Position numbers and translations under genes: made by a program. From Burkholderia sp. Leaf177 (GTDB lineage Bacteria; Pseudomonadota; Gammaproteobacteria; Burkholderiales; Burkholderiaceae), in contig NZ_LMPF01000024.1 in assembly GCF_001424345.1 (NCBI RefSeq), forward strand, positions 380,498-444,497: 64,000 nt of DNA, in the 5' to 3' direction. Shown here piece after piece: positions 8,564 through 18,069 of this stretch (within the stretch, counting starts at the first letter, position 1; each line of letters starts with the position of its first letter). The notes under the pieces were generated by a model. It was not told the origin of the DNA. It ran no database searches and saw nothing but the letters and a program-made list of their open reading frames with translations.

Positions 8564-9166
8564 ATGTTCGACCTTTTCGACGACATCCCCAAGCCGGACA
8601 TCGACTGGCTGCCTGACTGGCTGGACGCGGCGACGGCGTCGGACACCATGGCCACGTTGATCGATGAAATTGCGTGGCAGCAGGACATCATGAACACGCC
8701 CGGCGGAAAAGTGCCGTTTCCGCGCCTGACCGCGTGGCAGGGCGATCCCGGCGCGGTCTATGTCTACTCGGGCATTCGCAACGTGCCGAAGGCGTGGACG
8801 CCAGCGGTTTTATCGTTGAAAACGAAAGCCGAAAGCGCCGCAAAAACCACGTTCAACAGCGTGCTGATCAACCGGTATCGGACGGGCCAGGACAGCATGG
8901 GCTGGCACGCCGACAAAGAACGCGAACTCGGGCTTGCGCCGGTGATCGCATCGGTGAGTCTCGGCACCACGCGAACCTTCGAGTTCCGCCACACGAAAAG
9001 CCGCCAGATCCATACGCTGCAACTCAAGCACGGCAGCTTGCTGATCATGCGCGGGCGCACGCAACTGGACTGGGCGCATCGTGTGCCGAAAGAACCCGAG
9101 GCGCGCGGCGAACGCATCAATCTCACCTTTCGCTACGTGGACGCGGCGGCGAAACCGCGTCGATGA
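8564..9166 (+). CDS. alkB: AlkB-type Fe(II)/2-oxoglutarate-dependent nucleic-acid repair dioxygenase
   Basis: This 200-residue protein resembles the short ALKBH2/3-like bacterial AlkB proteins. Iron ligands are visible as H115 and D117 (GWHADKE) and H172 (WAHRVPK). The 2-oxoglutarate-binding R-x5-R follows as R184 and R190 (RINLTFR), and N-x-Y of the substrate lid is present in LINRYRTG. Such enzymes remove methyl groups from 1-methyladenine and 3-methylcytosine by oxidation. I chose the ATG at 8564 because the family N-terminus starts there. The gene is not next to ada, so it is unlikely to be in the usual adaptive-response operon. Confidence 0.9.
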   Translation: MFDLFDDIPKPDIDWLPDWLDAATASDTMATLIDEIAWQQDIMNTPGGKVPFPRLTAWQGDPGAVYVYSGIRNVPKAWTPAVLSLKTKAESAAKTTFNSVLINRYRTGQDSMGWHADKERELGLAPVIASVSLGTTRTFEFRHTKSRQIHTLQLKHGSLLIMRGRTQLDWAHRVPKEPEARGERINLTFRYVDAAAKPRR

Positions 9167-9167
9167 T

Positions 9168-9560
9168 TCAGCGCTTCGCCACGAAATCAATCTCCACAAG
9201 CGCATCGCGCGCCAACCCGGTCACGCCAATACACGTTCGCGCCGGCAACGGTTTCGGCTCGAAGTAGCTTTTGTAGACGACGTTCATGGCGGGGTAATCG
9301 CGTTTGAACTCGGTCAGGAAAATCCGCACGCTGACCACGTTATCCAGCGATAAACCCACGCCCTCCAGCACCAGGATCAGGTTGTCCATCACCCGGCGCG
9401 TCTGCGCTTCCACGCCTTCGGGCAGCGGCTTTGAATCATCGGCGGGATCGGTCGGCATCTGTCCGGTGAGGAATACCCAGCCATCGGCTTCGGCCGCGTG
9501 GGAAAAAGGCGCGACCGGCGTGGGCGCGGCATCGACCATCGTGAAAGTAGGCAGCGTCAT
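9168..9560 (-). CDS. RidA/YjgF/Rid-family protein
   Basis: This 130-residue protein has the single YjgF/Rid fold. AAPTPVAPFSHAAEADGWVFLTG and the C-terminal LPARTCIGVTGLARDALVEID fit the family (the first quoted in two parts: AAPTPVAPFSHA and DGWVFLTG). The Arg in PARTC corresponds to the conserved imine/carboxylate-binding Arg of active RidA. The start at 9560 has AAGGAG eight bases upstream; a longer reading from 9581 is less likely. The gene converges on alkB with one base between the stops. Members deaminate reactive enamines/imines or act as small-molecule hydrolases; whether this is a true RidA or a Rid4-7 subgroup member is unresolved. Confidence 0.85.
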   Translation of the reverse strand: MTLPTFTMVDAAPTPVAPFSHAAEADGWVFLTGQMPTDPADDSKPLPEGVEAQTRRVMDNLILVLEGVGLSLDNVVSVRIFLTEFKRDYPAMNVVYKSYFEPKPLPARTCIGVTGLARDALVEIDFVAKR

Positions 9561-9666
9561 TGTGTCTCCTTGGAAAAGCACGGTGCGTTACCGTAACGGA
9601 TCAAAAATCCGATGGCTCGCAACTCGCGTCACAATGCAGCCGTACTCAATTATTTGAAGGTCCGCA

Positions 9667-10167
9667 ATGCTCCCGCTTCCCGTTTTAATCGATGTCGTGA
9701 TCCGCATGTTCTGGGCGCTCGCGATTGGCTGCATCATCGGCGTGGACCGCGATTTGCACGGCAAACCCACGGGCATGAAGACGCTCGGGCTGGTCTCGCT
9801 CGGCGCGTGCCTGACGACCATGGCCGCGATGGGCTTCGCCACGCACAGCGCGACCCTGAGCACCGATGTCTCGCGGGCGATTCAGGGCATCGTGACGGGA
9901 ATCGGCTTTCTGGGCGCGGGCGTGATCGTGCAGACGCCGGGGCAACACCGGATTCGCGGGTTGACCACGGCGGCATCGATCTGGGTGACGGCTGCCGTGG
10001 GCATCATTTGCGGCTTGGGCGTATGGAGCGTCGCCGTGATCGCAACGGCGATGTTGATCGCCTTGCTGGTGATCGGGCGAAGAGTGGAAAAGGCGCTGCA
10101 TCGACAATGGATCAAAAAGCCGCCCGAGGAGCGGGAAGCCGGCACGGATCTCGAAGATCTGAGCTGA
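9667..10167 (+). CDS. MgtC/SapB-family inner-membrane protein
   Basis: This 166-residue protein has four or five transmembrane segments. The MgtC signature is present: IGVDRDLHGKPTGMKT near residue 25, then GIGFLGAGVI near 79 and RGLTTAASIWVTAA near 97. The family includes MgtC, which modulates F-type ATP synthase in Salmonella, and SapB-like proteins of unknown role. The C-terminal soluble domain of long MgtC is absent; the tail is short and acidic (EERE..TDLEDLS). It is followed after 74 bp by a DUF2252 gene on the same strand. Confidence 0.87.
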   Translation: MLPLPVLIDVVIRMFWALAIGCIIGVDRDLHGKPTGMKTLGLVSLGACLTTMAAMGFATHSATLSTDVSRAIQGIVTGIGFLGAGVIVQTPGQHRIRGLTTAASIWVTAAVGIICGLGVWSVAVIATAMLIALLVIGRRVEKALHRQWIKKPPEEREAGTDLEDLS

Positions 10168-10241
10168 TCCGGACCCTACAAAATCATTACAAATCAACGG
10201 CATGCGGCTTGCTTGAAGCGAGCACTCACAGGACGATCCCC

Positions 10242-11465
10242 ATGCCCAAGAAAAACTCCCCTGCCCTTCCCGGCACCGATGATCGTCAGGCGCTGCTCAA
10301 TGCACGCCGCAACATGAAGATGGCCGAATCCGCGCACGCCTACGTGCGCGGCAACACGAGCAAATTCTATGAATGGCTCGACGGCCTCGACGGTCACAAG
10401 CTTCCCGAAGGCCCGGCCATCTGGATTTGCGGCGATTGCCACACCGGCAATCTCGGACCCGTCGCCAATACGGACGGCGACGTCGAGATCCAGATTCGCG
10501 ATCTCGATCAAACCGTGATCGGCAACCCGGCGCACGACATCGTGCGGCTGGGGTTATCGCTGGCGACGGCTGCGCGCGGTTCCGACCTGCCCGGCGTCAC
10601 CACGGCGCGCATGATCGAAGCGCTTGCGGAAGGCTACGAACACGCCTTCGATGCCACCACCAAGGATCGGCCGATCAAGAACACGAAACCCGAAGCGGTG
10701 CGCGTGATGATGAAAGAAGCCGTCCAGCGCACGTGGAAGCATCTGGCGGTGGAACGGATCGACGATATAGAACCGTGCATTCCGCTGGGCAAGCGTTTCT
10801 GGCCGCTCGATAAACAAGAGCGCTTCGAGATCAAGGCGCTATTCGAGCGGCGCGAGATCGCGGACATTGCGATGGCCCTGCGCAAGGACGCCGACGAGGA
10901 AAAGGTTTCGGTCATCGACGCTGCTTACTGGGTCAAAGGCTGCAGTTCGCTCGGGCGCTTGCGATATGCGGTGTTGCTGGACGTGGATGGCGGCGCGGTG
11001 GAAGGCGACGATCTTTGCCTTATCGATATCAAGGAAGGTCTGAAAGCCGCTGCGCCGCGTTATCGTGGGCAGGACATGCCGCGCGACAACGGCGAACGCA
11101 TCGTGGAAGGCGCGCGGCATTTGACGCCGGCGCTCGGTGAACGCATGCGCTCGGCGCGCTTGATTGATCGTTCGGTCGTGATTCGCGAATTGTTGCCGCA
11201 AGACATGAAGCTGACGGTCGAGCAGCTGACGCAGGAGGAAGCCATGAAGGCAGCGCGTTTCCTCGCGATGGTCGTCGGCAAAGCGCATGCGCGGCAGATG
11301 GACAAAGCGGGCCGGCGCGCGTGGCTGACGGAGCTGCGGCGGGCGCGCAGCAAGTCGCTCGATGCGCCTTCGTGGCTCTGGAACAGTATCGTTGCGCTGG
11401 TGAGCAGCCACGAGGCGGGTTATCTGGAACATTGCCGGCGATATGCGTTGACGCCGGCTTTGTAG
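10242..11465 (+). CDS. DUF2252-family protein (first of two in the window)
   Basis: This 407-residue cytoplasmic protein of the DUF2252 family has the kinase-like signature WICGDCHTGNLG near residues 63-74, followed by IQIRDLDQTVIGNPAHD. The D-x-H-x-x-N-x-G and D-x-D patterns recall the catalytic loops of aminoglycoside/choline-kinase-like folds, but family activity is not established. The start at 10242 is the first ATG of the family N-terminus; the open frame extends upstream but overlaps mgtC in another frame. A strong hairpin terminator lies just after the stop. A second DUF2252 gene of a longer subgroup is at 52324-53736. Confidence 0.85.
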   Translation: MPKKNSPALPGTDDRQALLNARRNMKMAESAHAYVRGNTSKFYEWLDGLDGHKLPEGPAIWICGDCHTGNLGPVANTDGDVEIQIRDLDQTVIGNPAHDIVRLGLSLATAARGSDLPGVTTARMIEALAEGYEHAFDATTKDRPIKNTKPEAVRVMMKEAVQRTWKHLAVERIDDIEPCIPLGKRFWPLDKQERFEIKALFERREIADIAMALRKDADEEKVSVIDAAYWVKGCSSLGRLRYAVLLDVDGGAVEGDDLCLIDIKEGLKAAAPRYRGQDMPRDNGERIVEGARHLTPALGERMRSARLIDRSVVIRELLPQDMKLTVEQLTQEEAMKAARFLAMVVGKAHARQMDKAGRRAWLTELRRARSKSLDAPSWLWNSIVALVSSHEAGYLEHCRRYALTPAL

Positions 11466-11478
11466 GCCGACGATAAAA

Positions 11479-11506
11479 AAAGGCCGCTCGTCGAAGAGCG
11501 GCCTTT
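11479..11506. terminator. Bidirectional hairpin terminator
   Basis: AAAGGCCGCTC at 11479-11489 pairs perfectly with GAGCGGCCTTT at 11496-11506 around a six-base loop. A-rich and T-rich flanks lie on the two sides, so it can end both the DUF2252 transcript and the opposing 11525-11818 transcript. Confidence 0.85.
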
Positions 11507-11524
11507 CATACATCGAGAACAAGA

Positions 11525-11818
11525 TCAATACCCATAACCATGGCGTTCGCGCCAGTGATGCTCGCGCCATTCATGATGCCGCCATTCACGGCGACGCCAT
11601 TCGCGTTCACGCCAGCCATCGTCACGATAACCGCCGTAACCGCCGTAACCGCCATACCCCACCACAACTGGCGGAGGCGGCGCCACATACACCGGCGCTT
11701 GCGGCGCGTAGTAGCCCGGCACGCCGATCCCCACATCCACGTTGACATGCGCGGAAGCTGCCGCCGATGCCATCAAAACGCCCAGCCCCAGTACCGCACC
11801 CAGTATCTTCTTGTTCAT
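11525..11818 (-). CDS. Small exported Gly/Tyr- and Trp/Arg/His-rich protein
   Basis: This 97-residue protein has a signal peptide of about 23 residues (ASAAASA-HV). A Pro/Val segment (APPPPVVVG) follows, then GYGGYGGYGGY, then a tail built from repeats of the form REWRxxEW with many Arg, His and Trp. It belongs to the class of short exported proteins seen in Burkholderiaceae with no known function. The tail is strongly basic and could bind nucleic acid, anionic surfaces or metal. The gene ends at the shared terminator. Confidence 0.75.
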   Translation of the reverse strand: MNKKILGAVLGLGVLMASAAASAHVNVDVGIGVPGYYAPQAPVYVAPPPPVVVGYGGYGGYGGYRDDGWREREWRRREWRHHEWREHHWRERHGYGY

Positions 11819-11944
11819 CTAGTCTCTCCGCGCACTTGTCGTGCTCTTGTTTACGCAACCAAGTGTAGGAGCGGCGTTCAGATACAGGTGCTACCGGAAT
11901 GCGATAAAAGTAACCGGGCGTATCTTGAAATTAAACGCCTTAAT

Positions 11945-13582
11945 TTAGAACCCAGCCGCCAGACCATCTCTCCGGCTATCGCTCGCCGCGACATAACCGC
12001 GTTCAGGATCGTTACGATCCAGCTTCCAGATGTACTGTCCCGAACCGAAGTCCATATAAGGATCATCGACGGATTTGATCGTGTGGCCGTAGCCCTGTAG
12101 CGCCTTCACCGTTTCCATATCGAGCGTTGCTTCAACATCCACCGTGAAATCGCGATTGACCTTCCAGCGCGGAGCATCGCAGGCGGCTTGCGGTTGCTGG
12201 CCGTAATCGAGCATGCGCACGATCGATTGCAAATGCCCTTGCGGCTGCATGTCGCCGCCCATCACGCCGAAGCTCATCACGGCTTCTTCCGTGCCGTCGA
12301 CCTTCTGCGTGAGGAACGCCGGAATGATGGTGTGGAACGGGCGCTTGCCGCCTTCCACCACGTTCGCGGATTTTGGGTCCATCGAAAAACCGAAGCCACG
12401 GTTCTGCATCGCGATGCCCGTATCCGGCACGACTACGCCCGAACCAAAACCCATGTAGTTCGACTGGATGAAACTCACCATCATGCCGCGCTCGTCCGCC
12501 ACAGACATATAAATGGTCCCGCCCGCCGGCGGCATGCCGAAGTCGAAGTGCTTCGCCTTGTTCGGATCGATGAGCTTGGCGCGCTCGCTGAGATATGCGT
12601 CGTCGAGCATTTGCTCGGGCGTGACGTCCATGGATCGCGGATCGCCGACGTACTGGTAGACATCGGCGAAAGCGAGCTTCATGGCTTCGATCTGCAAATG
12701 CTGCGACTCGATTTTATCGACGGTCAGCGCCTTCACGTCGAACTTGTCGAGAATGCCGAGCGCGATCAACGCCGCGATGCCTTGCCCGTTCGGCGGAATT
12801 TCGTGCACGGTATATCCGCGATAATCCTTCGATATCGGCTCGACCCAATCCGCCTTGTAATTGCGCAGATCGTCGGCTGTCATCGCGCCGCCGCCCTGCT
12901 TCGAAAACGCCGCGATCTTCTCGGCGATCTCGCCTTCGTAGAACGCGCGTGGACCTTTTTCAGCGATGGTGCGCAGGGTTTTTGCGTGACCCGGATAACG
13001 CATCAGTTCGCTGATTTCCGGCGCGCGGCCGCGCGGCATGAAGGTCTCGGCGAAACCGGGATAGTCCTTCAATTCGGGAACGGCGGCCGCCCATTTATAA
13101 GCAACGATGCTCGCGACCGCATGACCGCGCTCGGCGATTTCGATAGCCGGTTCCATCAGATCGGCGAACGGCAGCGTGCCGAATTTCGCGTGCAGCGCTT
13201 CCCATCCCGCGATCACGCCAGGAACCGTTGCCGCGTCCCAGCCGCGCTTCGGGTTGTTGGCAATGCCGTTCTGCTCGCCGTATTTGTTCTTGAAGTAATC
13301 CACGTTCCACGCGGCCGGCGACACGCCCGACGCATTCAGCCCGTGCAGTTTCTTGCCGTCCCAGACGAGCGCGAACGCGTCGCCGCCAAGACCGCACGAT
13401 ACCGGTTCGACCAGCGTGATCGCGGCGGCGGCGGCGATGGCGGCATCGACCGCATTGCCGCCTTTCCACAACATGCGCAAACCGGCCTGCGCTGCAAGCG
13501 GATGCGAAGTCGAAACGATATTGCGCGCGAACACCGGCAAGCGCGGCGTCGGATAAGGGTTCTGCCAGTTAAAGCGGGTCAT
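11945..13582 (-). CDS. ggt: Gamma-glutamyltransferase / glutathione hydrolase-like Ntn hydrolase
   Basis: This 545-residue protein covers the full gamma-glutamyltransferase fold. GGNAVDAAIA is near residue 41 and LVEPVSCGLGGDAF near 57. The predicted autoprocessing site is at G355-T356 (GGTIYMSVAD), where T356 aligns with the N-terminal nucleophile Thr of E. coli GGT (T391). No signal peptide is seen, so it resembles the cytoplasmic YwrD-like group rather than periplasmic Ggt. It is the last gene of a peptide ABC importer operon, so it probably cleaves an imported gamma-glutamyl compound such as glutathione in the cytoplasm. Its ATG overlaps the stop of the frameshifted upstream permease frame. 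Confidence 0.88.
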   Translation of the reverse strand: MTRFNWQNPYPTPRLPVFARNIVSTSHPLAAQAGLRMLWKGGNAVDAAIAAAAAITLVEPVSCGLGGDAFALVWDGKKLHGLNASGVSPAAWNVDYFKNKYGEQNGIANNPKRGWDAATVPGVIAGWEALHAKFGTLPFADLMEPAIEIAERGHAVASIVAYKWAAAVPELKDYPGFAETFMPRGRAPEISELMRYPGHAKTLRTIAEKGPRAFYEGEIAEKIAAFSKQGGGAMTADDLRNYKADWVEPISKDYRGYTVHEIPPNGQGIAALIALGILDKFDVKALTVDKIESQHLQIEAMKLAFADVYQYVGDPRSMDVTPEQMLDDAYLSERAKLIDPNKAKHFDFGMPPAGGTIYMSVADERGMMVSFIQSNYMGFGSGVVVPDTGIAMQNRGFGFSMDPKSANVVEGGKRPFHTIIPAFLTQKVDGTEEAVMSFGVMGGDMQPQGHLQSIVRMLDYGQQPQAACDAPRWKVNRDFTVDVEATLDMETVKALQGYGHTIKSVDDPYMDFGSGQYIWKLDRNDPERGYVAASDSRRDGLAAGF

Positions 13583-14496
13583 GGAAAACTCGTCTCTTTG
13601 ATTAGTGAAGTTAATGCGGCAAGGCGTTGTTCAAAGCTCGCGCGGATCGAGCGCGTCGCGCAATCCATCGCCGAGAAGATTGAAGCCGAGGACCGCAAGG
13701 AAGATCGCGATGCCCGGAAAAACACGGACATCCACGGCGCCTGGCTCACGAAGTCCTTGGCGGTGTTCAGCATCGATCCCCACGATGGCGCCGGCGGCAA
13801 TTGCCCCAGCCCGAGGAACGACAAGCTGGCTTCCGCGATGATCGCCATGGCGACCGTCAGACTCGCCTGAACGATGATCGGCGGCAGCACGTTCGGCAGG
13901 ATGTACCTCGCGATAATGCGGAAATGGCCGAGCCCGATCGCGCGCGCGCCTTCCACATAATCCTCGGCCTTGACGCTGATCGCCTGGCCGCGCGTGAGGC
14001 GCACGAAGCGCGGCATGGCCGAGACGCCAATGGCGATCATCGCGTTGGTCAGGCTCGGTCCGAGAAACGCCGCGAGCGCAATGGCTAAGATCAGGAACGG
14101 GATGGAGAGCAAGGCATCGGTGAAACGGGAGATGACGCCATCGACAAAACGGCCGAAGTAGCCCGCGAGCAATCCCAGCGGCACGCCGATCACAACCGCA
14201 ATTCCCACCGACACAACGCCTGCGAGCAACGAAGCCCGCGCGCCCCAGAGCAGACGCGTGAGGACGTCGCGGCCGAGTTCATCGGTTCCGAACCAGTGGA
14301 TCGCCGACGGCGCTTTTCGCACGGTCATGAAACTCGCCTGAACGGGATCGTAGGGCGAAAGCCACGGCGCGAACACCGCGACGAGAATCACGAGCAGCAC
14401 GATCGCCGCACCCGCCACCGCCGCACGATTGCGCAGGAACCGGCCGAGCGCGCGGTTGCGTTTGCGCGGCAACGCGGTTTCAACAATGGTTGCCAT
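13579..14496 (-). CDS. Peptide ABC transporter permease (DppC/OppC type) with a 3' frameshift
   Basis: This 305-residue reading is a DppC/OppC-type permease for about 250 residues: transmembrane segments, WFGTDELGRDVLTR, the EAA-loop region EGARAIGLGHFRI and EASLSFLGLG. After QAPWMSVF the frame turns into an atypical Ser/Arg-rich tail. In another frame the sequence continues as PGIAIFLAVLGFNLLGDG and ends LRDALDPREL with a stop at 13631, the normal family C-terminus. The break lies at the T5-C2 run (plus-strand A5 at 13718-13722); one missing base or two extra T would explain it. The shifted frame ends in ATGA overlapping ggt. It may be a true mutation, a sequencing error or recoding. Partner permease is at 14496-15440. 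Confidence 0.8.
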   Translation of the reverse strand: MATIVETALPRKRNRALGRFLRNRAAVAGAAIVLLVILVAVFAPWLSPYDPVQASFMTVRKAPSAIHWFGTDELGRDVLTRLLWGARASLLAGVVSVGIAVVIGVPLGLLAGYFGRFVDGVISRFTDALLSIPFLILAIALAAFLGPSLTNAMIAIGVSAMPRFVRLTRGQAISVKAEDYVEGARAIGLGHFRIIARYILPNVLPPIIVQASLTVAMAIIAEASLSFLGLGQLPPAPSWGSMLNTAKDFVSQAPWMSVFFRASRSSLRSSASIFSAMDCATRSIRASFEQRLAALTSLIKETSFP

Positions 14497-15440
14497 CAGC
14501 TTCTCCTCAAGCGCGGGTTGAGAAGAATGTACAGAACATCCGCAAACAGATTCACCACGATAAATCCAACCGCCGTGACCAGCACCACGCCCTGAACCAC
14601 GGCGTAATCGCGATTGAAAACCGCATCGACAACCAGTTTGCCAAAGCCCGGAATAGTGAAAACTTGTTCGGTCAGAACCGCGCCCGCGAGCAATTCGCCG
14701 AACAGCAAGGCAAGCACCGTGACAATCGGAATCAGCGCATTGCGAAAGCCGTGCTTCACGACGACCGTGCCTTTTAGCAAGCCTTTCGCGCGCGCCGTCC
14801 GGATGTAATCGCTGCGCAAAACGCTCAACATTGCGCTACGCGTATGCCGCATCAATTGCGCGCCGAGCGCCGCGCCGAGCACGAACGCGGGCATCAGCAT
14901 GGTCTTGATGCTCAGCCAGAAATCCTCCGCCGGCGACACATATCCCGACGATGGCAACAACTGCCATTTCACGGACACCACAAAGATCAAAATGATCCCG
15001 AGCCAGAAATTCGGTATGGACATGCCGGTGAGCGCGAGAATATTCGCGCCGTAGTCGAGCGCTTTGCCTTTGTTCGCCGCCGATAAAACCCCGAGCGGAA
15101 TGCCGATTCCCACGGCAATGATCATCGCCATGACGGCGAGTTGCAGGGTCACAGGCAACTTCTGCGCGATGAGCTTCGTCACCGGCACATCCGTGCGCAA
15201 CGACGCGCCCAGGTCACCATGAAAAATGTCGCGAACCCACAGCGCGTATTGCACGGGCACGGGTTCATCGAGGTGATATTTCAGCCGCAACGTGGCAATG
15301 ACTTGCGGGTTCTGATCTTCGCCGGCCATCGCCAGGACCGGATCGCCGGGCAGCATTTTTTGCAGGCCGAAGATCATCATCGAGACAAGAATCAGTGTCG
15401 GGATCGCGACGAGCGCGCGGTTGGCGATGATTCGCAACAT
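14496..15440 (-). CDS. Peptide ABC transporter permease (DppB/OppB type)
   Basis: This 314-residue inner-membrane permease has six hydrophobic segments. The N-terminus (MLRIIANRALVAIPTLILVS) and LPGDPVLAMAG are typical of DppB/GsiC. The EAA-loop region is SDYIRTARAKGL, followed by a C-terminus LADVLYILLNPRLR-type (LFADVLYILLNPRLR). The ATG at 15440 lies five bases downstream of the binding-protein stop. The stop overlaps the next permease start by one base (TGATG). The frame is open further upstream but runs through the binding-protein gene. Confidence 0.9.
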   Translation of the reverse strand: MLRIIANRALVAIPTLILVSMMIFGLQKMLPGDPVLAMAGEDQNPQVIATLRLKYHLDEPVPVQYALWVRDIFHGDLGASLRTDVPVTKLIAQKLPVTLQLAVMAMIIAVGIGIPLGVLSAANKGKALDYGANILALTGMSIPNFWLGIILIFVVSVKWQLLPSSGYVSPAEDFWLSIKTMLMPAFVLGAALGAQLMRHTRSAMLSVLRSDYIRTARAKGLLKGTVVVKHGFRNALIPIVTVLALLFGELLAGAVLTEQVFTIPGFGKLVVDAVFNRDYAVVQGVVLVTAVGFIVVNLFADVLYILLNPRLRRS

Positions 15441-15445
15441 GAGCG

Positions 15446-16960
15446 TTATCCCTTGATGCTCACGCCGCGCAGGCGAATCAGGCCGTCGGGATAAGGCGTG
15501 AATCCCTGCACTTTCTTTGACATGGCGTACGGCCACGGCTGCGCGTAGAGATAGATGATCGGATCTTCGTCGGCGAGGATCTTTTGCGCGGCATCGTAGG
15601 CCGTCTTGCGATCGGCAACGGTCGACTTCACGCGGGCATCGTCGAGCAGCTTGTCTACATCGGCATTGCAATAACGACCGTAATTCAGATTGCCCTTGCA
15701 CGTCACGAACTGATGCAGATTGCCGTCCGGGTCCGTACGGCCCGACCAGCCGAGATACAGCAATTCGAAGTCGCCTTTCGTGGACGCGTTCAGCGCCGCG
15801 GCGTAATCCGTCGGACGCAGTTTCAGGTTGATGCCGGCCTCGGACAACATGGCTTGCAGCATTTGCGCCATCTGGTTCGACACCGTGTTGTTGCCGAACG
15901 TCAGCTCAACATCGAGCTTCTCGAAACCCGCCGCCTTGAGCAACGCCTTCGCTTTCGGGATATCGCGTTTGGTGGTTTTCAACGAGGTATCGAAGTACGG
16001 ACTGTTCTTCGGGATCGCCTGATTGATCGGCGCAAAAATGCCGCCGCCGATAACCTGGTTGATCGCATCGCGGTCGATCGCCAGTTCGAACGCTTCGCGC
16101 ACGCGCTTGTCCTTGAACGCTTTCGGCGCGCGCGCGCCGTTCGATACATTGAACGTGAGGTCGTAGAAACCCAACCCGCTCATGGAAATGAAGTCGAGAT
16201 TCTTGTCGCTTTTCACCGATGCCACGTCGGACGGCGCCAGACGTTCCAGCATGTCGAGCGAACCCGAACGCAGGTTCGCAAGACGCACGGTGCTATCCGG
16301 AATCGGCTGGAAAATGACCTTCTGGATCGGGTATTTGCCCGCGTCCCAATAGCCTGCAAATTTCTCGAGCACGACGCGATCGTTCTGCACGCGCTGCACG
16401 AATTTGTACGGACCCGAGCAGACCGGATGCGTGGAGACGCCGGCGTCGTCGGTGAGCGTTTTCGGCGCGAGCATCATGCCGGCGCGATCGGTGAGCGTGG
16501 CGAGCAGCGCGGCATCCGGCGCTTTCAGGACGATGGCGACAGTGTTTGCATCGACAACATCCACATGATCGATCGATGCCAGTTCGCTCTTGCGATTGCT
16601 CGCCGGCATGGAGCGCGAACGGTCGAGATTGGCTTTGACGGCGGCGGCATCGAACGGTTCGTCGTCGTGAAATTTCACGCCTTGACGCAGCTTGAACGTG
16701 AGCGTCTTGTTATCGGCGCTCATGCTCCACGACGTGGCAAGCATGGGCACGATCTTCAGATCCGGGCCAATATCCACCAGCGAATTGCACAGCGAACTGA
16801 ACACGATCCGGTCCACGACCTGACTGCTGCGCGCCGGATCCAGCGTGCCGATATCGTCCTGCAAGCCAATCCGAATCGTGGAATTTGTTTGCGCCATCGC
16901 AGCGCTCGTACTGGCGGCGATTGTCGTGATCGCTACTGCCGCCAAGAGAATTTTTCGCAT
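15446..16960 (-). CDS. Peptide/solute-binding protein of ABC transporter, family 5
   Basis: This 504-residue periplasmic protein has a signal peptide of about 23 residues (SAAMA-QT). Family 5 features follow: LQDDIGTLDPARSS, LTFKLRQGVKFHDDEPFDA, VCSGPYKFVQ, and the C-terminal GDFELLYLGWSGRTDPDG. It resembles DppA, OppA and the glutathione-binding GsiB. The gene sits between two ATPase genes and two permease genes, and the operon ends with a gamma-glutamyltransferase. A glutathione or gamma-glutamyl peptide ligand is therefore a good guess, but the pocket residues cannot decide it. Confidence 0.9.
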   Translation of the reverse strand: MRKILLAAVAITTIAASTSAAMAQTNSTIRIGLQDDIGTLDPARSSQVVDRIVFSSLCNSLVDIGPDLKIVPMLATSWSMSADNKTLTFKLRQGVKFHDDEPFDAAAVKANLDRSRSMPASNRKSELASIDHVDVVDANTVAIVLKAPDAALLATLTDRAGMMLAPKTLTDDAGVSTHPVCSGPYKFVQRVQNDRVVLEKFAGYWDAGKYPIQKVIFQPIPDSTVRLANLRSGSLDMLERLAPSDVASVKSDKNLDFISMSGLGFYDLTFNVSNGARAPKAFKDKRVREAFELAIDRDAINQVIGGGIFAPINQAIPKNSPYFDTSLKTTKRDIPKAKALLKAAGFEKLDVELTFGNNTVSNQMAQMLQAMLSEAGINLKLRPTDYAAALNASTKGDFELLYLGWSGRTDPDGNLHQFVTCKGNLNYGRYCNADVDKLLDDARVKSTVADRKTAYDAAQKILADEDPIIYLYAQPWPYAMSKKVQGFTPYPDGLIRLRGVSIKG

Positions 16961-16975
16961 CTGGATTTCCCCGTT

Positions 16976-18069
16976 TTATCGTGTATTCGAATGTTCTTTG
17001 AGCGCGCCGTCGACAACCGCCTGACGTTGCCGGTACACCGCGAGCCGTTCGGTCAGCTTCGGGCTCACGATAGAAACCAGCGGCGCGCCGCCGCCCGCGT
17101 TCTGAATCTCGCGCCAGAAATGGCACGCCACGCGATGCCCGTTCGGCAAGGTTTCGTTGACCGGCTGTTCATCGGCGCAACGCGATTTTGCGTGCGGGCA
17201 TCGCGGATGAAAGCGGCATCCCGAAGGCGGCGATGTCGGGCTCGGCAGATCGCCCGTCAGCGAAGCCTTGCTGCGCCGCTGACGCGGACTGCTCGCCGGA
17301 ATCGCCTGCAACAGCGCTTGCGTGTACGGATGCAAGGGTTGATCGAAGAGATCGTCGACGTCGGCCATCTCCACGATTTCGCCGAGATACATCACCGCCA
17401 CGCGATCGCTCATGTGGCGGATCACGGCGAGATCGTGCGCGATCATGATCAGCGTAAGGCCGAGTTTCTGTTTCAGCGATTCAAGCAGGTTGATCACTTG
17501 CGCCTGAACGGAAACGTCGAGCGCGGACACGGGCTCGTCGCCCACGATCAGCTTCGGCTCGCCCGCCAATGCACGCGCGATGCCAATCCGCTGCCGCTGG
17601 CCGCCCGAAAACTCGTGCGGATATCGCTCGGCATAACCCGGTTGCAGGCCGACCGTGCGCAGCAGATCGGCGACGCGTTCCTGTAACGCCGCGCCTTTCG
17701 CGAGTCCATGCAGCGCAATTGGCTCGCCGATGATCTGCCCCACCGTCATCCCCGGATTCAGCGATGCAAACGGGTCCTGGAAAATGATCTGCATCTCGCG
17801 GCGAAGGCGGCGCATGGGTTCGGTGCCGAGATGCGTGATGTCGCGGCCCTGATACATCACGCGGCCTTCGGTGCTGTCGATAAGACGCAGCAACAAGCGC
17901 CCGAGCGTCGATTTTCCGCAGCCCGATTCTCCGACAATGGCGAACGTTTCGCCTTGCTGCACGGAGAACGACACGCCGTTCACGGCATAGACGGTCGGCG
18001 CGCGCGTGAACATGCTGCGCGTGCCGCCGAAGTGTTTGGTGAGTTCCTGCGCTTCGATGATCGGCGGAT

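Noticed and set aside
12188..17686. Long open frames on the plus strand opposite ggt and the binding-protein gene (560 and 700 codons)
   Set aside because: They lie antisense to genes with complete family motifs, have Arg/His/Ala-heavy composition without domains, and arise from high GC at third positions.
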